Source: Phycisphaerae bacterium (GTDB lineage: Bacteria > Planctomycetota > Phycisphaerae > UBA1845 > JAFGLZ01). Taken from it: a stretch of 64,000 nucleotides of DNA. The notes below the pieces were generated by a model, which searched no databases, had not been told where the DNA came from, and worked only from the letters and a program-made list of their open reading frames with translations. Location of the stretch: contig JAFGLZ010000108.1 of NCBI GenBank assembly GCA_016927755.1, positions 1-64,000 of the forward strand, given 5' to 3'. Shown here piece after piece: positions 46,178-54,536 of the stretch (the first letter of the stretch is position 1; the number at the start of each line of letters is the position of its first letter). The translations under genes were made by a program, and so were the position numbers.

Positions 46178-48028
46178 TCAATCGCGTTCAATCAGCTCGT
46201 CGTCGACGAAGGCCTTGTCGTTCGGATTCGGCACGAAGAGATAGGCCAGCCGTCCCTCCGGATCGGGGAACTCCGTCAGCGTCAGGTTCAGCGACGGCTT
46301 GCCGCCGGGATACCAGCTCCCCGGCGGCCAAGCCTTGATCTGGCAGGCAAGCCCGTTTGGGTGAACGCTCTCGTCCTTCTCCGGGCCGCTCACGGACGTT
46401 GGATCCAGCGTGATCAGTCGAAGGTCCATCTTGGCCGCCTGCGGATTCCGAGCTGGGCTCAGGCAGAAGACGACCGGCCCGCGCATGATCGCGACCCGCC
46501 CGGCCTGGTTGACGCGACCCTTGACGAGTCGTAGCGGCATGTCCATCCGCAGCTCGACGCGGTCGCCCTTCTGCCACGTTCGCTTGGCCTCGAAGAAGCT
46601 GCCCGCCTTGGCCTGGCCGATGCCCGAGCCGTTGACGGTGACCTCGGCTCTGGCACACCACCGAGGAATCCGCAGCCGGACGGGAAACTCCGCCGGCTTC
46701 GACGGATCGACGTGCAAGGCGACGCCCCCCGAGTTCGGGTAGTCCGTCTCCTGCCTCAGCGTCAGCTTGACGCCGTCGGCCAGATCGATCGTTGCCGACG
46801 AGGGCGTGTACAAGTTGACGACGGCGGCCTTGCCCGCGCGGTAGTAGACCATCGTTGGCAGCTCGGAGATGATCCGCCGATAGTTGCACGGGCAGCAGTA
46901 TGTGTCGCCCTTGAAGTACGTCCGCGCCCCCTCGAACGGCGAGTAGTAGCGGATGTACCGGCCGTCGGGCGATTGCGCCGCGAAGAGCGCGTTATGGATC
47001 GATCGTTCCATCAGGTCGCCGTAGATCGGTTTGGCCTCGATGCGGAGCAGTTCGTCAAGCCAGCGGATCAGGTAGGCCGTCGCGCAGGTCTCCCCCAGGT
47101 TCATCGTTCCGGCCTGGCTGTCGTGCCAACACTCGTGATCGCCGCAGGTGCCCGTAACCGCCAAGCCCTCGCCGCGCGTCATGAAGTCAAACGCCCTCCG
47201 GGTCGGACCGAGCAGCCTGGGCTGCGGCTGGACCCGATTGAGCCGGAGCTGAGCGATGCAGTGGCACAGATAAGTGTAGACGTGCCCGCCGATGTCGCCC
47301 CACCGTCCGACGACGATCGGGTAGTCCCACTCGGGCACCTTCCGAAAGTTGACCACGAAGTCAAGGTACCGTGGGTCGCCGGTCTCCTGATGCAGCGCGA
47401 GCAGCGCCGGCTCGAATCCCGTCACTGCCATGTGAAGCGTGATCTCGCCGCCCCCCGGAATCCGCTTCGGCTCCGCCGACCACGCTTTCATGATGTAGTC
47501 GGCAAGCTTCCGCGCGGCATCGAGCGACGCTTTCTCCCCGAAGAAGCGATGGTCCATCGTCAGGCCGTAAACGAGATACGACATTTCGTGCACGTCCCAG
47601 AGCGGCCAGACCCGCTTGCCCTCGGCCATGATGCCGATGTAGCCATCGGGCCCCTGCGTCTTGATCGTCTCGCTGACCACGTGCCGCTTCCGGGCGAGCA
47701 CCTTCTCGTCGCCCGTATATGCGGCCAGGCGAACCATCGCGTCGATCAGCTTACCCAGGCCAATGTAGCCCCCGCCCTTGCTCCGCTCGCGGAATGGCTG
47801 CAGGAAGTCCTTCTCGGCGTCCAGGACCATGAGGTTGTTGTTGACCGTCACGTCGATCCGGCGTCCGATCTCGCCACCGACCTTGACCTGCCGAACGTCG
47901 ATCGCCTCGAGCGCGTCCACGGCCCTTGTGGTCGAGACGCATAGACATGCCAGCATCGCGATTAGCAGCAAGACGGACGTGAAATCAGGCGTTTCCTGCT
48001 CGAGTATCCCGGCCGCTAGTTGGCTCAT
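46178..48028 (-). CDS. GH127 beta-L-arabinofuranosidase
   Basis: A 616-residue enzyme of glycoside hydrolase family 127 (formerly DUF1680), which releases L-arabinofuranose with a zinc-held Cys nucleophile. All key residues are seen: Glu299 in CGDHE (acid/base), Glu313 and Cys315 in GETCA (zinc), Cys378-Cys379 in TYCCPCN (zinc and nucleophile). The alpha/alpha barrel is followed by beta-sandwich domains (ADGVKLTLRQETDYP, FPVRLRIPRWC, LPLRLVKGR). ATG 48028 has GGAGG 9 bases upstream; the N-terminal hydrophobic stretch may act as a signal peptide. It points to arabinose side chains, such as those of pectin, as substrate. Confidence 0.92.
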   Translation of the reverse strand: MSQLAAGILEQETPDFTSVLLLIAMLACLCVSTTRAVDALEAIDVRQVKVGGEIGRRIDVTVNNNLMVLDAEKDFLQPFRERSKGGGYIGLGKLIDAMVRLAAYTGDEKVLARKRHVVSETIKTQGPDGYIGIMAEGKRVWPLWDVHEMSYLVYGLTMDHRFFGEKASLDAARKLADYIMKAWSAEPKRIPGGGEITLHMAVTGFEPALLALHQETGDPRYLDFVVNFRKVPEWDYPIVVGRWGDIGGHVYTYLCHCIAQLRLNRVQPQPRLLGPTRRAFDFMTRGEGLAVTGTCGDHECWHDSQAGTMNLGETCATAYLIRWLDELLRIEAKPIYGDLMERSIHNALFAAQSPDGRYIRYYSPFEGARTYFKGDTYCCPCNYRRIISELPTMVYYRAGKAAVVNLYTPSSATIDLADGVKLTLRQETDYPNSGGVALHVDPSKPAEFPVRLRIPRWCARAEVTVNGSGIGQAKAGSFFEAKRTWQKGDRVELRMDMPLRLVKGRVNQAGRVAIMRGPVVFCLSPARNPQAAKMDLRLITLDPTSVSGPEKDESVHPNGLACQIKAWPPGSWYPGGKPSLNLTLTEFPDPEGRLAYLFVPNPNDKAFVDDELIERD

Positions 48029-48069
48029 GTTCGTCAGCCTCCGTGTTTCTCCTCGGGCAATGCGCTGCC

Positions 48070-49698
48070 TCATCCACCCGCATTCAGAATCAAGTCGATG
48101 TACGTTACCGTCGCCGGCTTACCTTCGGTCATCGTGATCGCCAACTGGTTTGGGCCGTTCTTGACGATCGCCCTCGGGCAAACGAAGCATGCGTACTGAT
48201 TCGGTTGGCCGAGTCCGCCTTCGTATGGGTGATCGAGCGGCTTGGCCGTGAACGCCGTCGGCTTCAGCTCGGCGCCGTTCAGAACGACCTTCCACCCGCG
48301 CCCGCTCGAGTCCTCCTGCGTCATCAGCCGCATCAGCCCGTCCTGCCTCTGGGCGTCCGTCGGGGCCATGTCGAGTTTCCAGGCGTGAGTTTGACGCTTC
48401 TTGAACGTCTTCGGTATCGGCGCCGGCATCCCCATTCGCTTGTCGTGCCAGACCTTCGCCAGCACGTACCACTGTGGCTGTGTGGCGAGCCAATCGGGCT
48501 GGCCGAGCCGCTTCAGCACACGGAACGGCGGCTCGTTGAAGGGCCCGCGCCCCGGCGTGCCGTGCTCGCGGTAGTACACGAAGTTGAACAGGCTCATCCC
48601 GTCCGCGCCGCGGTGATACGCCAGGTTCGCCGCCGTGTAAAACTGCTCGTCGGTCGTGCGACGAAAGACGAAGCTGTCATAGCCGCCCCGGCTCGGGCCC
48701 GTCGTCGTGCAGTGCGTCATCTCGAGGTAGACCGCCGCGCCGGGAATCCGCTTGCGGATCTCGGCCAGGTCCGTCTGCTGCATCGTGAAGTAATACGCCG
48801 ACAGATTCGCCATGTCGAGCCCCGCCTCGACCATCATCGGCAGGTCCACCCCCAACACGTCGTGCATCGCTCGCAGGCACGGGACGCGGGCGCACAGCCA
48901 GCGCCGCTTCCCGGGCCTCGACGTCCGATCGAGCAGCTCCCGAACACGACGCGTGAACTCGGCGATGATCTCGCGGCGCTGCTCGACTGGGGTCTTGTCG
49001 AGCTGGAAGTAGCTCGTGTGCCGCATGAAGTCCATCTCGAAACCGTCAATGTCGTAGTTCTCGCAGATCTCCTTGATGAATGAGAACTTGTGTTCGCGGA
49101 CCTCGGGAATCGCCCAGTTGAGCACGTGCTGGTTCCAGTCTCGCTTGTTCGCGCCGATCCGGTACTCGGGATGCTCGACGTAGAACTTCGAGCAGGAAAT
49201 GGACGCTCGTTCCTTCGTGTCCACGTTCTCGAGGTGGTGCCCGTCGTTCATCCGAAGCGAGACGAACGGCACCTGCCCCTTCTTGCGACAGCGATCGATG
49301 AACACCTTGACGATGTCGCCGCCGTCGAGCATGTACCGCCCGAACGCATCAGGCTTGTGCCCCGTCCGCTCGGTGAACCAGCGGTAATGCTCCTCGGCCG
49401 GGTAGACCCTGCTCTTCCACCACGGAATCCACCCCAACCCGGGCTGCAGCATGTGGACGTCGACCCCCGCCGCCTCGTCCACCGTCGCCTGGATCATCTC
49501 CGTCGTCAGGCCCTGGCCCTTCTTATGATAGGGACTCACGCACGTGATGATGTTCGTCGTGTCGTTGCTGTACAGAACCTTGAACGGCGCCTTGGACGCC
49601 CTGGCGGATGACTCGCCCCGCGCCGCCGTTCGGCTCGTGCCTAGCGCAAGGAGTCCGGCCGTCGTATGAAGGAACTCTCGTCGATCAATTCGCCGCAT
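48070..49698 (-). CDS. Tat-exported TIM-barrel glycosidase-like protein (GHL10-like)
   Basis: A 542-residue protein with a twin-arginine-type signal (DRREFLHTTAGLLALG) and a TIM barrel: VLYSNDTTNI, VDVHMLQPGLGW, VPFVSLRMNDGHH, YDIDGFEMDFMRH (a likely catalytic acidic strand end) and GADGMSLFNFVYY. A small beta domain closes it (KVVLNGAELKPTAF, NQLAITMTEG). It is near the GHL10/DUF4434-type families of putative glycosidases. Folding before export, implied by the Tat signal, would fit a cofactor- or metal-containing enzyme. The gene is three bases after the LDI-like gene stop. Confidence 0.72.
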   Translation of the reverse strand: MRRIDRREFLHTTAGLLALGTSRTAARGESSARASKAPFKVLYSNDTTNIITCVSPYHKKGQGLTTEMIQATVDEAAGVDVHMLQPGLGWIPWWKSRVYPAEEHYRWFTERTGHKPDAFGRYMLDGGDIVKVFIDRCRKKGQVPFVSLRMNDGHHLENVDTKERASISCSKFYVEHPEYRIGANKRDWNQHVLNWAIPEVREHKFSFIKEICENYDIDGFEMDFMRHTSYFQLDKTPVEQRREIIAEFTRRVRELLDRTSRPGKRRWLCARVPCLRAMHDVLGVDLPMMVEAGLDMANLSAYYFTMQQTDLAEIRKRIPGAAVYLEMTHCTTTGPSRGGYDSFVFRRTTDEQFYTAANLAYHRGADGMSLFNFVYYREHGTPGRGPFNEPPFRVLKRLGQPDWLATQPQWYVLAKVWHDKRMGMPAPIPKTFKKRQTHAWKLDMAPTDAQRQDGLMRLMTQEDSSGRGWKVVLNGAELKPTAFTAKPLDHPYEGGLGQPNQYACFVCPRAIVKNGPNQLAITMTEGKPATVTYIDLILNAGG

Positions 49699-49701
49699 CG
49701 A

Positions 49702-51192
49702 TCAGCCTCCGCGAACGGTCACCTCGAATACATGCTCACCGCTCAGGTTCGTATCGATCGTCAGCCTCGTTCCGTGGTGCTTGAAGCGCTTGTAGGCCTT
49801 GCCGTCTCGCGTGACCGTCGCGTGCCCGCGAACGTTCTCACAGACCAGCTTCGTTGTGCCCTCAAGGCCCGGCCGGCCCTTCAAGACGATGAATCGCAGA
49901 ACCGGCGCGACGTATTCGGCGCTCCTGACCCACACGTCGGGATAGTCCACGTGAGCCAGCGTCGGCGCCTCCAAGATCGCCTTGCGGGGCGTTCGATAGA
50001 GCCGCCGCATCGAATCGCCATCCGTCGCCAGCGCCGCGGCGATGTTGCCTGTCACGGGTATCCGGTAGGCCTTGCACGTGTCGTAGCAGTAGCTCTCGTT
50101 GTGCCCGTCGCCGTCCGTGTCGACGGCCTTGCCGTACGTCGCCTCCAGCCAGTTCAGGATCTTGCGGGCCGCGGGGCTGCTCGCCCCCTCGACCTGAACG
50201 CCCACGATCGGCAGGAACGAGTTGGCCGAGCCAAGGCTCCCCCCCCCGCAGCACTGAACGGCCGGATTGTTCTTGACGTGCATCTGGTCCGGCGTCGGAC
50301 GAACCCATTCGGCGTGCTTAAGCAAATACTGCCACCCGTCCGCGGCGAACTTGGTGTCGGGATACCAGGGGAACCCCCACCCCAGCGCCCAGCCGTCCGC
50401 GCCGGGATCGCCCCCCGGAAGGAAGAGATCGTCTTTGGCCTTGTACACCACGTACAGGTACTCGCGAGCCAACGGCATCCGGTTCCGGAAGTACTGCGAC
50501 ATCCACGCGAACCACTTCGCGTTGACGTCCGCGTACTTCGTGCCGTGCAGCAGATCGAACAGCATGAATGAGGTCGAGCTGTGACTGTTGCAGTCGGCGA
50601 AGATCAATCCCGGCTCGCAGCAGATCCCCCCGCTACGACTCGCCTTGCTTTGGACGTGCAGCCGACGGATCGCCTCCTCGAGGGTGTAGTGAACCTTCCT
50701 GCCGTCGCGCCAGACGAAGTCCCAACCCGCCTCCGAGTACCAGCGATCGCCCGTCAGTAGCTCATGCAGACACATGAGCTGCGTCATGTGAGCGGTGTAC
50801 ATCACGTTCTCATAGAGGCACGGATCGGGAGGTTGGCTCCCGTACTTCCAGTATGTCGTCACGTAGTACCAGATCCGCACGTCAACCATCCGCTCGCACA
50901 GGTCCTGGAGTTGCTTGGCGATCAGCTCGCGGTAAGCGGGTGTCTTGGCCGCCATCGCCGCGCACCCGTAACCGGCAAACGCCAACTGGTACCGCAGACT
51001 CGTCACCTGAAGCTGCTGCCCGTCGTCAAACCACACCGGCCAGGGCTTTGCCGACCGGTCGGCCATGAACGTCAGATGGCTGAACCATCGCTGGATGGCC
51101 AGCTCCCGATCGGACAAACCCTTCGACCAGGTGGGCTTCTGGTCCGCCGCCAGCGGACCCGCTAGGATCGCCACCATCGCCACGGCCCGCAC
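49702..51192 (-). CDS. Linalool dehydratase/isomerase-fold protein
   Basis: A 496-residue protein with a signal peptide (RAVAMVAILAGPLAA) and an alpha/alpha-barrel resembling the linalool dehydratase/isomerase (Ldi) domain: WYSEAGWDFVWRDG, HYTLEEAI, CEPGLIFADCNSHSS, PGGDPGADGWALGWGFPW, VKNNPAVQCCGGG. The CEPGLIFADC segment keeps two Cys nine residues apart (192 and 201), the spacing of the catalytic Cys of Ldi as I recall it. A small C-terminal beta domain follows. GTG 51192 has AGGGAG 10 bases upstream; the frame is open to 52101 but overlaps a divergent gene. It leads the hydrolase operon, so a sugar-related substrate is more likely than a terpene. Confidence 0.7.
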   Translation of the reverse strand: MRAVAMVAILAGPLAADQKPTWSKGLSDRELAIQRWFSHLTFMADRSAKPWPVWFDDGQQLQVTSLRYQLAFAGYGCAAMAAKTPAYRELIAKQLQDLCERMVDVRIWYYVTTYWKYGSQPPDPCLYENVMYTAHMTQLMCLHELLTGDRWYSEAGWDFVWRDGRKVHYTLEEAIRRLHVQSKASRSGGICCEPGLIFADCNSHSSTSFMLFDLLHGTKYADVNAKWFAWMSQYFRNRMPLAREYLYVVYKAKDDLFLPGGDPGADGWALGWGFPWYPDTKFAADGWQYLLKHAEWVRPTPDQMHVKNNPAVQCCGGGSLGSANSFLPIVGVQVEGASSPAARKILNWLEATYGKAVDTDGDGHNESYCYDTCKAYRIPVTGNIAAALATDGDSMRRLYRTPRKAILEAPTLAHVDYPDVWVRSAEYVAPVLRFIVLKGRPGLEGTTKLVCENVRGHATVTRDGKAYKRFKHHGTRLTIDTNLSGEHVFEVTVRGG

Positions 51193-51519
51193 GACTGGTG
51201 CTCTCCCTGATCGGCATGTCTGCCCAAACGCAGCATGGATCCGCCGCGGGAAATCATGCCGGCCCGATAGTCCACAGGGCAGCGATAGGAGTCCACCCGG
51301 CTCGACACGACCATCGGCGGTTCCATGGTTTTCACCCCAGGGGGATTCGCATCCGGCGCTGCCCCGCGCCACACGAAGCTCCCCTGCTGAAAAGAGCGTC
51401 ACAGATCGCATACGACCCTCCCAAAGCGCTCGATACTGCCAGATAAGCCGGGCCTTGTCTACTTCTCGCCCACTGGCCTTGATGAGCGCCCCGCGCCGGG
51501 GTAGGCTTCGACGCGTGTC
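51193..51519. other. Divergent intergenic region
   Basis: Between the leftward four-gene hydrolase operon and the rightward GT2 fusion gene. It should hold the operon promoter, but I saw no convincing -35/-10 pair or operator symmetry. The leftward frame across it is a chance extension of the LDI-like gene. Confidence 0.4.
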
Positions 51520-52695
51520 ATGAGCGATCCATTCGGCGTCAGCTTCGTCATCGCAACGTACAACCGGCGCAACGTTCTCCTCGAAACGCTCGGCAGGCTC
51601 GCCGACTGCGGGCTGGACCGGTCGAAGATGCAGACCATCGTCGTCAACAACGCCTCCGACGACGGCACGGCCGTCGCCATATGTGAGCATTTCCCCGATG
51701 TGGACATCCTGGCCCTGTCCGAGAATCGCGGGCCCTCCGCCAAGGCCCTGGCCCTGCCCGAGACACGCTTCCGATACACCGTGTTCCTCGACGACGACTC
51801 GTGGCCGCTGGGCGATTCCGTCACGCGAATGATCGATCACTTCGAGCGGACGCCCAGCCTGGCCGCCGCCGGATTCATCGCTCACCTTCCCTCCGGACAG
51901 ATCGAGTGCAGCGCCCTGCCCGGTGTGTTCATCGGCTGCGGCGTCGGACTCCGAACCGAGGCGCTCCGCAAGGTCGGCAGCTACGACGAGCGGTTCTTCA
52001 TGGCGGCCGAGGAATACGACCTCGCGTTTCGCCTGGCCAACGCCGGATATCTGGTCCGCGACTTCGACGACTTGCACGTCCGGCATCTCAAAGCCCCACA
52101 AGCAAGGTATCGCGGGACGCTCGCCTACTATGACACGCGGAACAACCTCGTGGTGGCCTGTCGATACCTCACGGGCCGATGGCTTCGCGTCTACCTCGCC
52201 GACTGGATCCAGCGATATGCGTGGCTCAGCAGTTCGTCCGGTAACGGTGGCGCGTTCGCACGAGGTTTGGCCGCGGGCCTCTGGTGGGCGGCCTGTGAGC
52301 GCCTCGCAGGCCGGGAGGAACCCCTATCTCCTCGCGCTTTCGAGCGTTTCTTCCGCGTCCAGGAGATCGAATATCGAATGCGCGATCTCCGCGACGCCGG
52401 CGTGAGACGGATCATCCTGGCGAGTCTGGGAAAGAACGTCTTCGCGTTCAGGCACGGCGCCGAGCAGGCGGGCATCGAACTGATCGCCATCGCCGACGAC
52501 GGGTTCGGCTCGATCGAGAATCGCCGCTATCGAGGTACGCCGATCGTCCCGACCGTCGAGGCGATGCGCATGGACTTCCACGCCGTCGTCGTGAGCAACA
52601 CGTCCTTCGCCCACGCCTATCAGGCGCGCGGCAGACTCGCCTCGATGACGGATCGACCCATCCACGACTGGTTCGGCCGATGGCCGGAGCCCTAG
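51520..52695 (+). CDS. GT2 glycosyltransferase fused to a Rossmann-like C-terminal domain
   Basis: A 391-residue protein. Residues 1-240 are a GT2 (GT-A fold) domain like those of rhamnosyl- or galactosyltransferases: VIATYNRRNVL, VVNNASDDGT, LSENRGPSAK, the metal-binding FLDDDSW (DDD 91-93), AEEYDLAFRL and VRHLK. Residues about 290-391 (GVRRIILASLGKNVFAF, ELIAIADDGFG, YRGTPIVP, AVVVSNTS) look like the nucleotide-binding half of PglD-type or sugar-modifying proteins. There is no signal or membrane helix. The fusion is discussed in the findings. It is convergent with the dgt gene. Confidence 0.82.
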   Translation: MSDPFGVSFVIATYNRRNVLLETLGRLADCGLDRSKMQTIVVNNASDDGTAVAICEHFPDVDILALSENRGPSAKALALPETRFRYTVFLDDDSWPLGDSVTRMIDHFERTPSLAAAGFIAHLPSGQIECSALPGVFIGCGVGLRTEALRKVGSYDERFFMAAEEYDLAFRLANAGYLVRDFDDLHVRHLKAPQARYRGTLAYYDTRNNLVVACRYLTGRWLRVYLADWIQRYAWLSSSSGNGGAFARGLAAGLWWAACERLAGREEPLSPRAFERFFRVQEIEYRMRDLRDAGVRRIILASLGKNVFAFRHGAEQAGIELIAIADDGFGSIENRRYRGTPIVPTVEAMRMDFHAVVVSNTSFAHAYQARGRLASMTDRPIHDWFGRWPEP

Positions 52696-52713
52696 CGGCG
52701 CCGTCGGCCCCAC

Positions 52714-53817
52714 TCACCCGCACAAACGCCGGTGCTCTGTCTCGATGAATCGGTCCGTCATGCCCGCAACGTAGTCGCAGACCACGCGGTGACGCCCCTG
52801 CTCCTCGATGCGATCGGCGAAGCGAGACGGCAGCCGGGTCGGATCCGAGAGGAACGCGTCGAAGGTCTCGCGGACGAGGCGCCTGGCCCGGTCGTCCACC
52901 TCGACGACACGCGGATGCCGGTAGACGTTCTCGAAAAGAAACCGTTCCAGCTCGCGGAGACGTTCCTCCATGTCGTCGGACGGCCTGACAAGGATCCGCC
53001 CCGCGCCGCGCACGTCGTCGGCGTCAACGGGTGCCAACTCCTGGATCCGTCGGTTCGACTCCTCCGACACGTCCGCCAGAAGGTTCCGAATCAAGACATC
53101 GAGGATCGGCCGCCGGACGGCGAAGACGGAGCTCGCGGCAAACTCACGGCGAATCGGCGCGGCAGCCTCCCACCACAGCCGAAGCCCCGAGAGGTCCTTC
53201 CCATCGATCAGCCCGGCGCCGAGGGCATCTTCTAGGTCGTGCGCGTCGTACGCCAGCCGATCGGCCACGTTGGTGATCTGTCCTTCCACCGGAACCTGCA
53301 GGTCCGCCCCATCGGGGTGATCGTATTGCGTCGCGTGAGCGGCCATGCACTCGAGCGTCTCAGTCATGAGATTCAACCCGCGAAACGCCGGGTAGGGATG
53401 CTCCAGATACTCCACAACTCGGACCGATTGGCGATTGTGCTCGAAACCCCCGTGCTCGGACATCCGCTCGTTTAGCGCCGATTCGCCCGCGTGGCCGAAA
53501 GGCGTGTGGCCCAGATCGTGAGCCAGCGCAACCACTTCGGCGAGCTGGACATTCACGCGTAAGGCCAGCGCCAAGTCGGCGGCAAGGTCGGCCACCTCCA
53601 GCGAATGCGTCAGCCGCGTGCGATAGTGGTCCCCCTCGTGCGCGACGAACACCTGCGTCTTGTACGCCAGCCGGTGGAACGCCATACAGTGTATGACGCG
53701 GTACCGGTCCAACTCGAAGTCTCGACGGAGATCATCCAGAGGATCGAGATGCGCCCGGCCCCTGCTGAGAAGCGGGTCCACGGCGTACGGCGCGAGCTCA
53801 CACCGGGAAGGTCTCAT
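52714..53817 (-). CDS. dgt: dGTP triphosphohydrolase-like HD-domain protein
   Basis: A 367-residue cytoplasmic protein of the dGTPase family, which cuts dNTPs to nucleoside and triphosphate. The HD metal site is complete: RLTHSLEV (His71), AHDLGHTPFGHAGE (His100-Asp101), then FEHNRQS and RLAYDAHD for the later Asp. It is of the short type common outside Enterobacteria, so it may prefer other dNTPs. Its ATG overlaps the stop of the HIT gene by four bases (ATGA), so the two are translationally coupled. Confidence 0.9.
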   Translation of the reverse strand: MRPSRCELAPYAVDPLLSRGRAHLDPLDDLRRDFELDRYRVIHCMAFHRLAYKTQVFVAHEGDHYRTRLTHSLEVADLAADLALALRVNVQLAEVVALAHDLGHTPFGHAGESALNERMSEHGGFEHNRQSVRVVEYLEHPYPAFRGLNLMTETLECMAAHATQYDHPDGADLQVPVEGQITNVADRLAYDAHDLEDALGAGLIDGKDLSGLRLWWEAAAPIRREFAASSVFAVRRPILDVLIRNLLADVSEESNRRIQELAPVDADDVRGAGRILVRPSDDMEERLRELERFLFENVYRHPRVVEVDDRARRLVRETFDAFLSDPTRLPSRFADRIEEQGRHRVVCDYVAGMTDRFIETEHRRLCG

Positions 53818-54353
53818 TTCCGATCGCCCGTGGTCACGTTCGGCAGGTTCAGCTCATCCGCGACCTCGAGCATGCGATGGTAAACGGCGTCCAAGGCCTG
53901 GGGGATGACGCGCACGTCGCCCAAGACCGTCATGAAGTTCGTATCCCCAGCCCATCGGGGAACGACGTGGATGTGCAGGTGCTCCGGTAACCCCGCGCCG
54001 GCGCAGTGCCCGAAGTTCATCCCCACATTCGTGCCCTGAGCGTTGACCGCGCGACCAAGGATGGTGGTGACGTCGCGCGTAAGCTGCATCATCTCCAGCA
54101 TCTCGGCGTCGTCCAGTTCCTCCAAGCCGCCCTTGTGAGCGGCCGGACAGATGAGCACGTGACCGTTGGTGTACGGGTAAAGGTTCATCACCACGTAGCA
54201 CCGTTCCGTCCGCCAGAGGACGTGGTTCTCCGCGTCCTTGCCGGGCTCGGACCAGTAACCGCACAGGAAGCATCCCTTCTCGTTCCGCTCACAGATGCTG
54301 GCCACGTATTCGAGACGCCAAGGCGCCCATAGGCTGCCGCGGAACTCGGTCAT
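53814..54353 (-). CDS. HIT-family nucleotide hydrolase/phosphorylase
   Basis: A 179-residue protein of the histidine-triad superfamily: LWAPWRLEYV near the start, CFLC for zinc, YPYTNGHVLICPAAH and the triad HLHIHVVPRW (His125, 127, 129). The layout is that of bacterial Ap4A-phosphorylase-like and Fhit-type proteins that cleave dinucleoside polyphosphates or AMP conjugates. ATG 54353 was preferred because family members begin just before LWAPWR; the frame extends to 54482. It is coupled to dgt, which also acts on nucleotides. Confidence 0.87.
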   Translation of the reverse strand: MTEFRGSLWAPWRLEYVASICERNEKGCFLCGYWSEPGKDAENHVLWRTERCYVVMNLYPYTNGHVLICPAAHKGGLEELDDAEMLEMMQLTRDVTTILGRAVNAQGTNVGMNFGHCAGAGLPEHLHIHVVPRWAGDTNFMTVLGDVRVIPQALDAVYHRMLEVADELNLPNVTTGDRK

Positions 54354-54536
54354 CGGATTCGGTTCCCCTTCATCGGGCCCAGGCGCGCCCAGATCCCGCT
54401 CATAGACATGCTCATCCGAAAACACCAGCGCCTGCGGATGTCGATGCCATCGAGGTGCCGCTGTGTCACCGGCGCCGCTCATCGTTGAGGTCGGTAGTCT
54501 AGTCCTGCCTCAAGGTCCGAGCAAGCTGGCCCCCTG

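Noticed and set aside
51193-52101. Upstream extension of the LDI-like gene
   Set aside because: It overlaps the divergent GT2 gene and has non-coding character; a signal peptide starts at GTG 51192.
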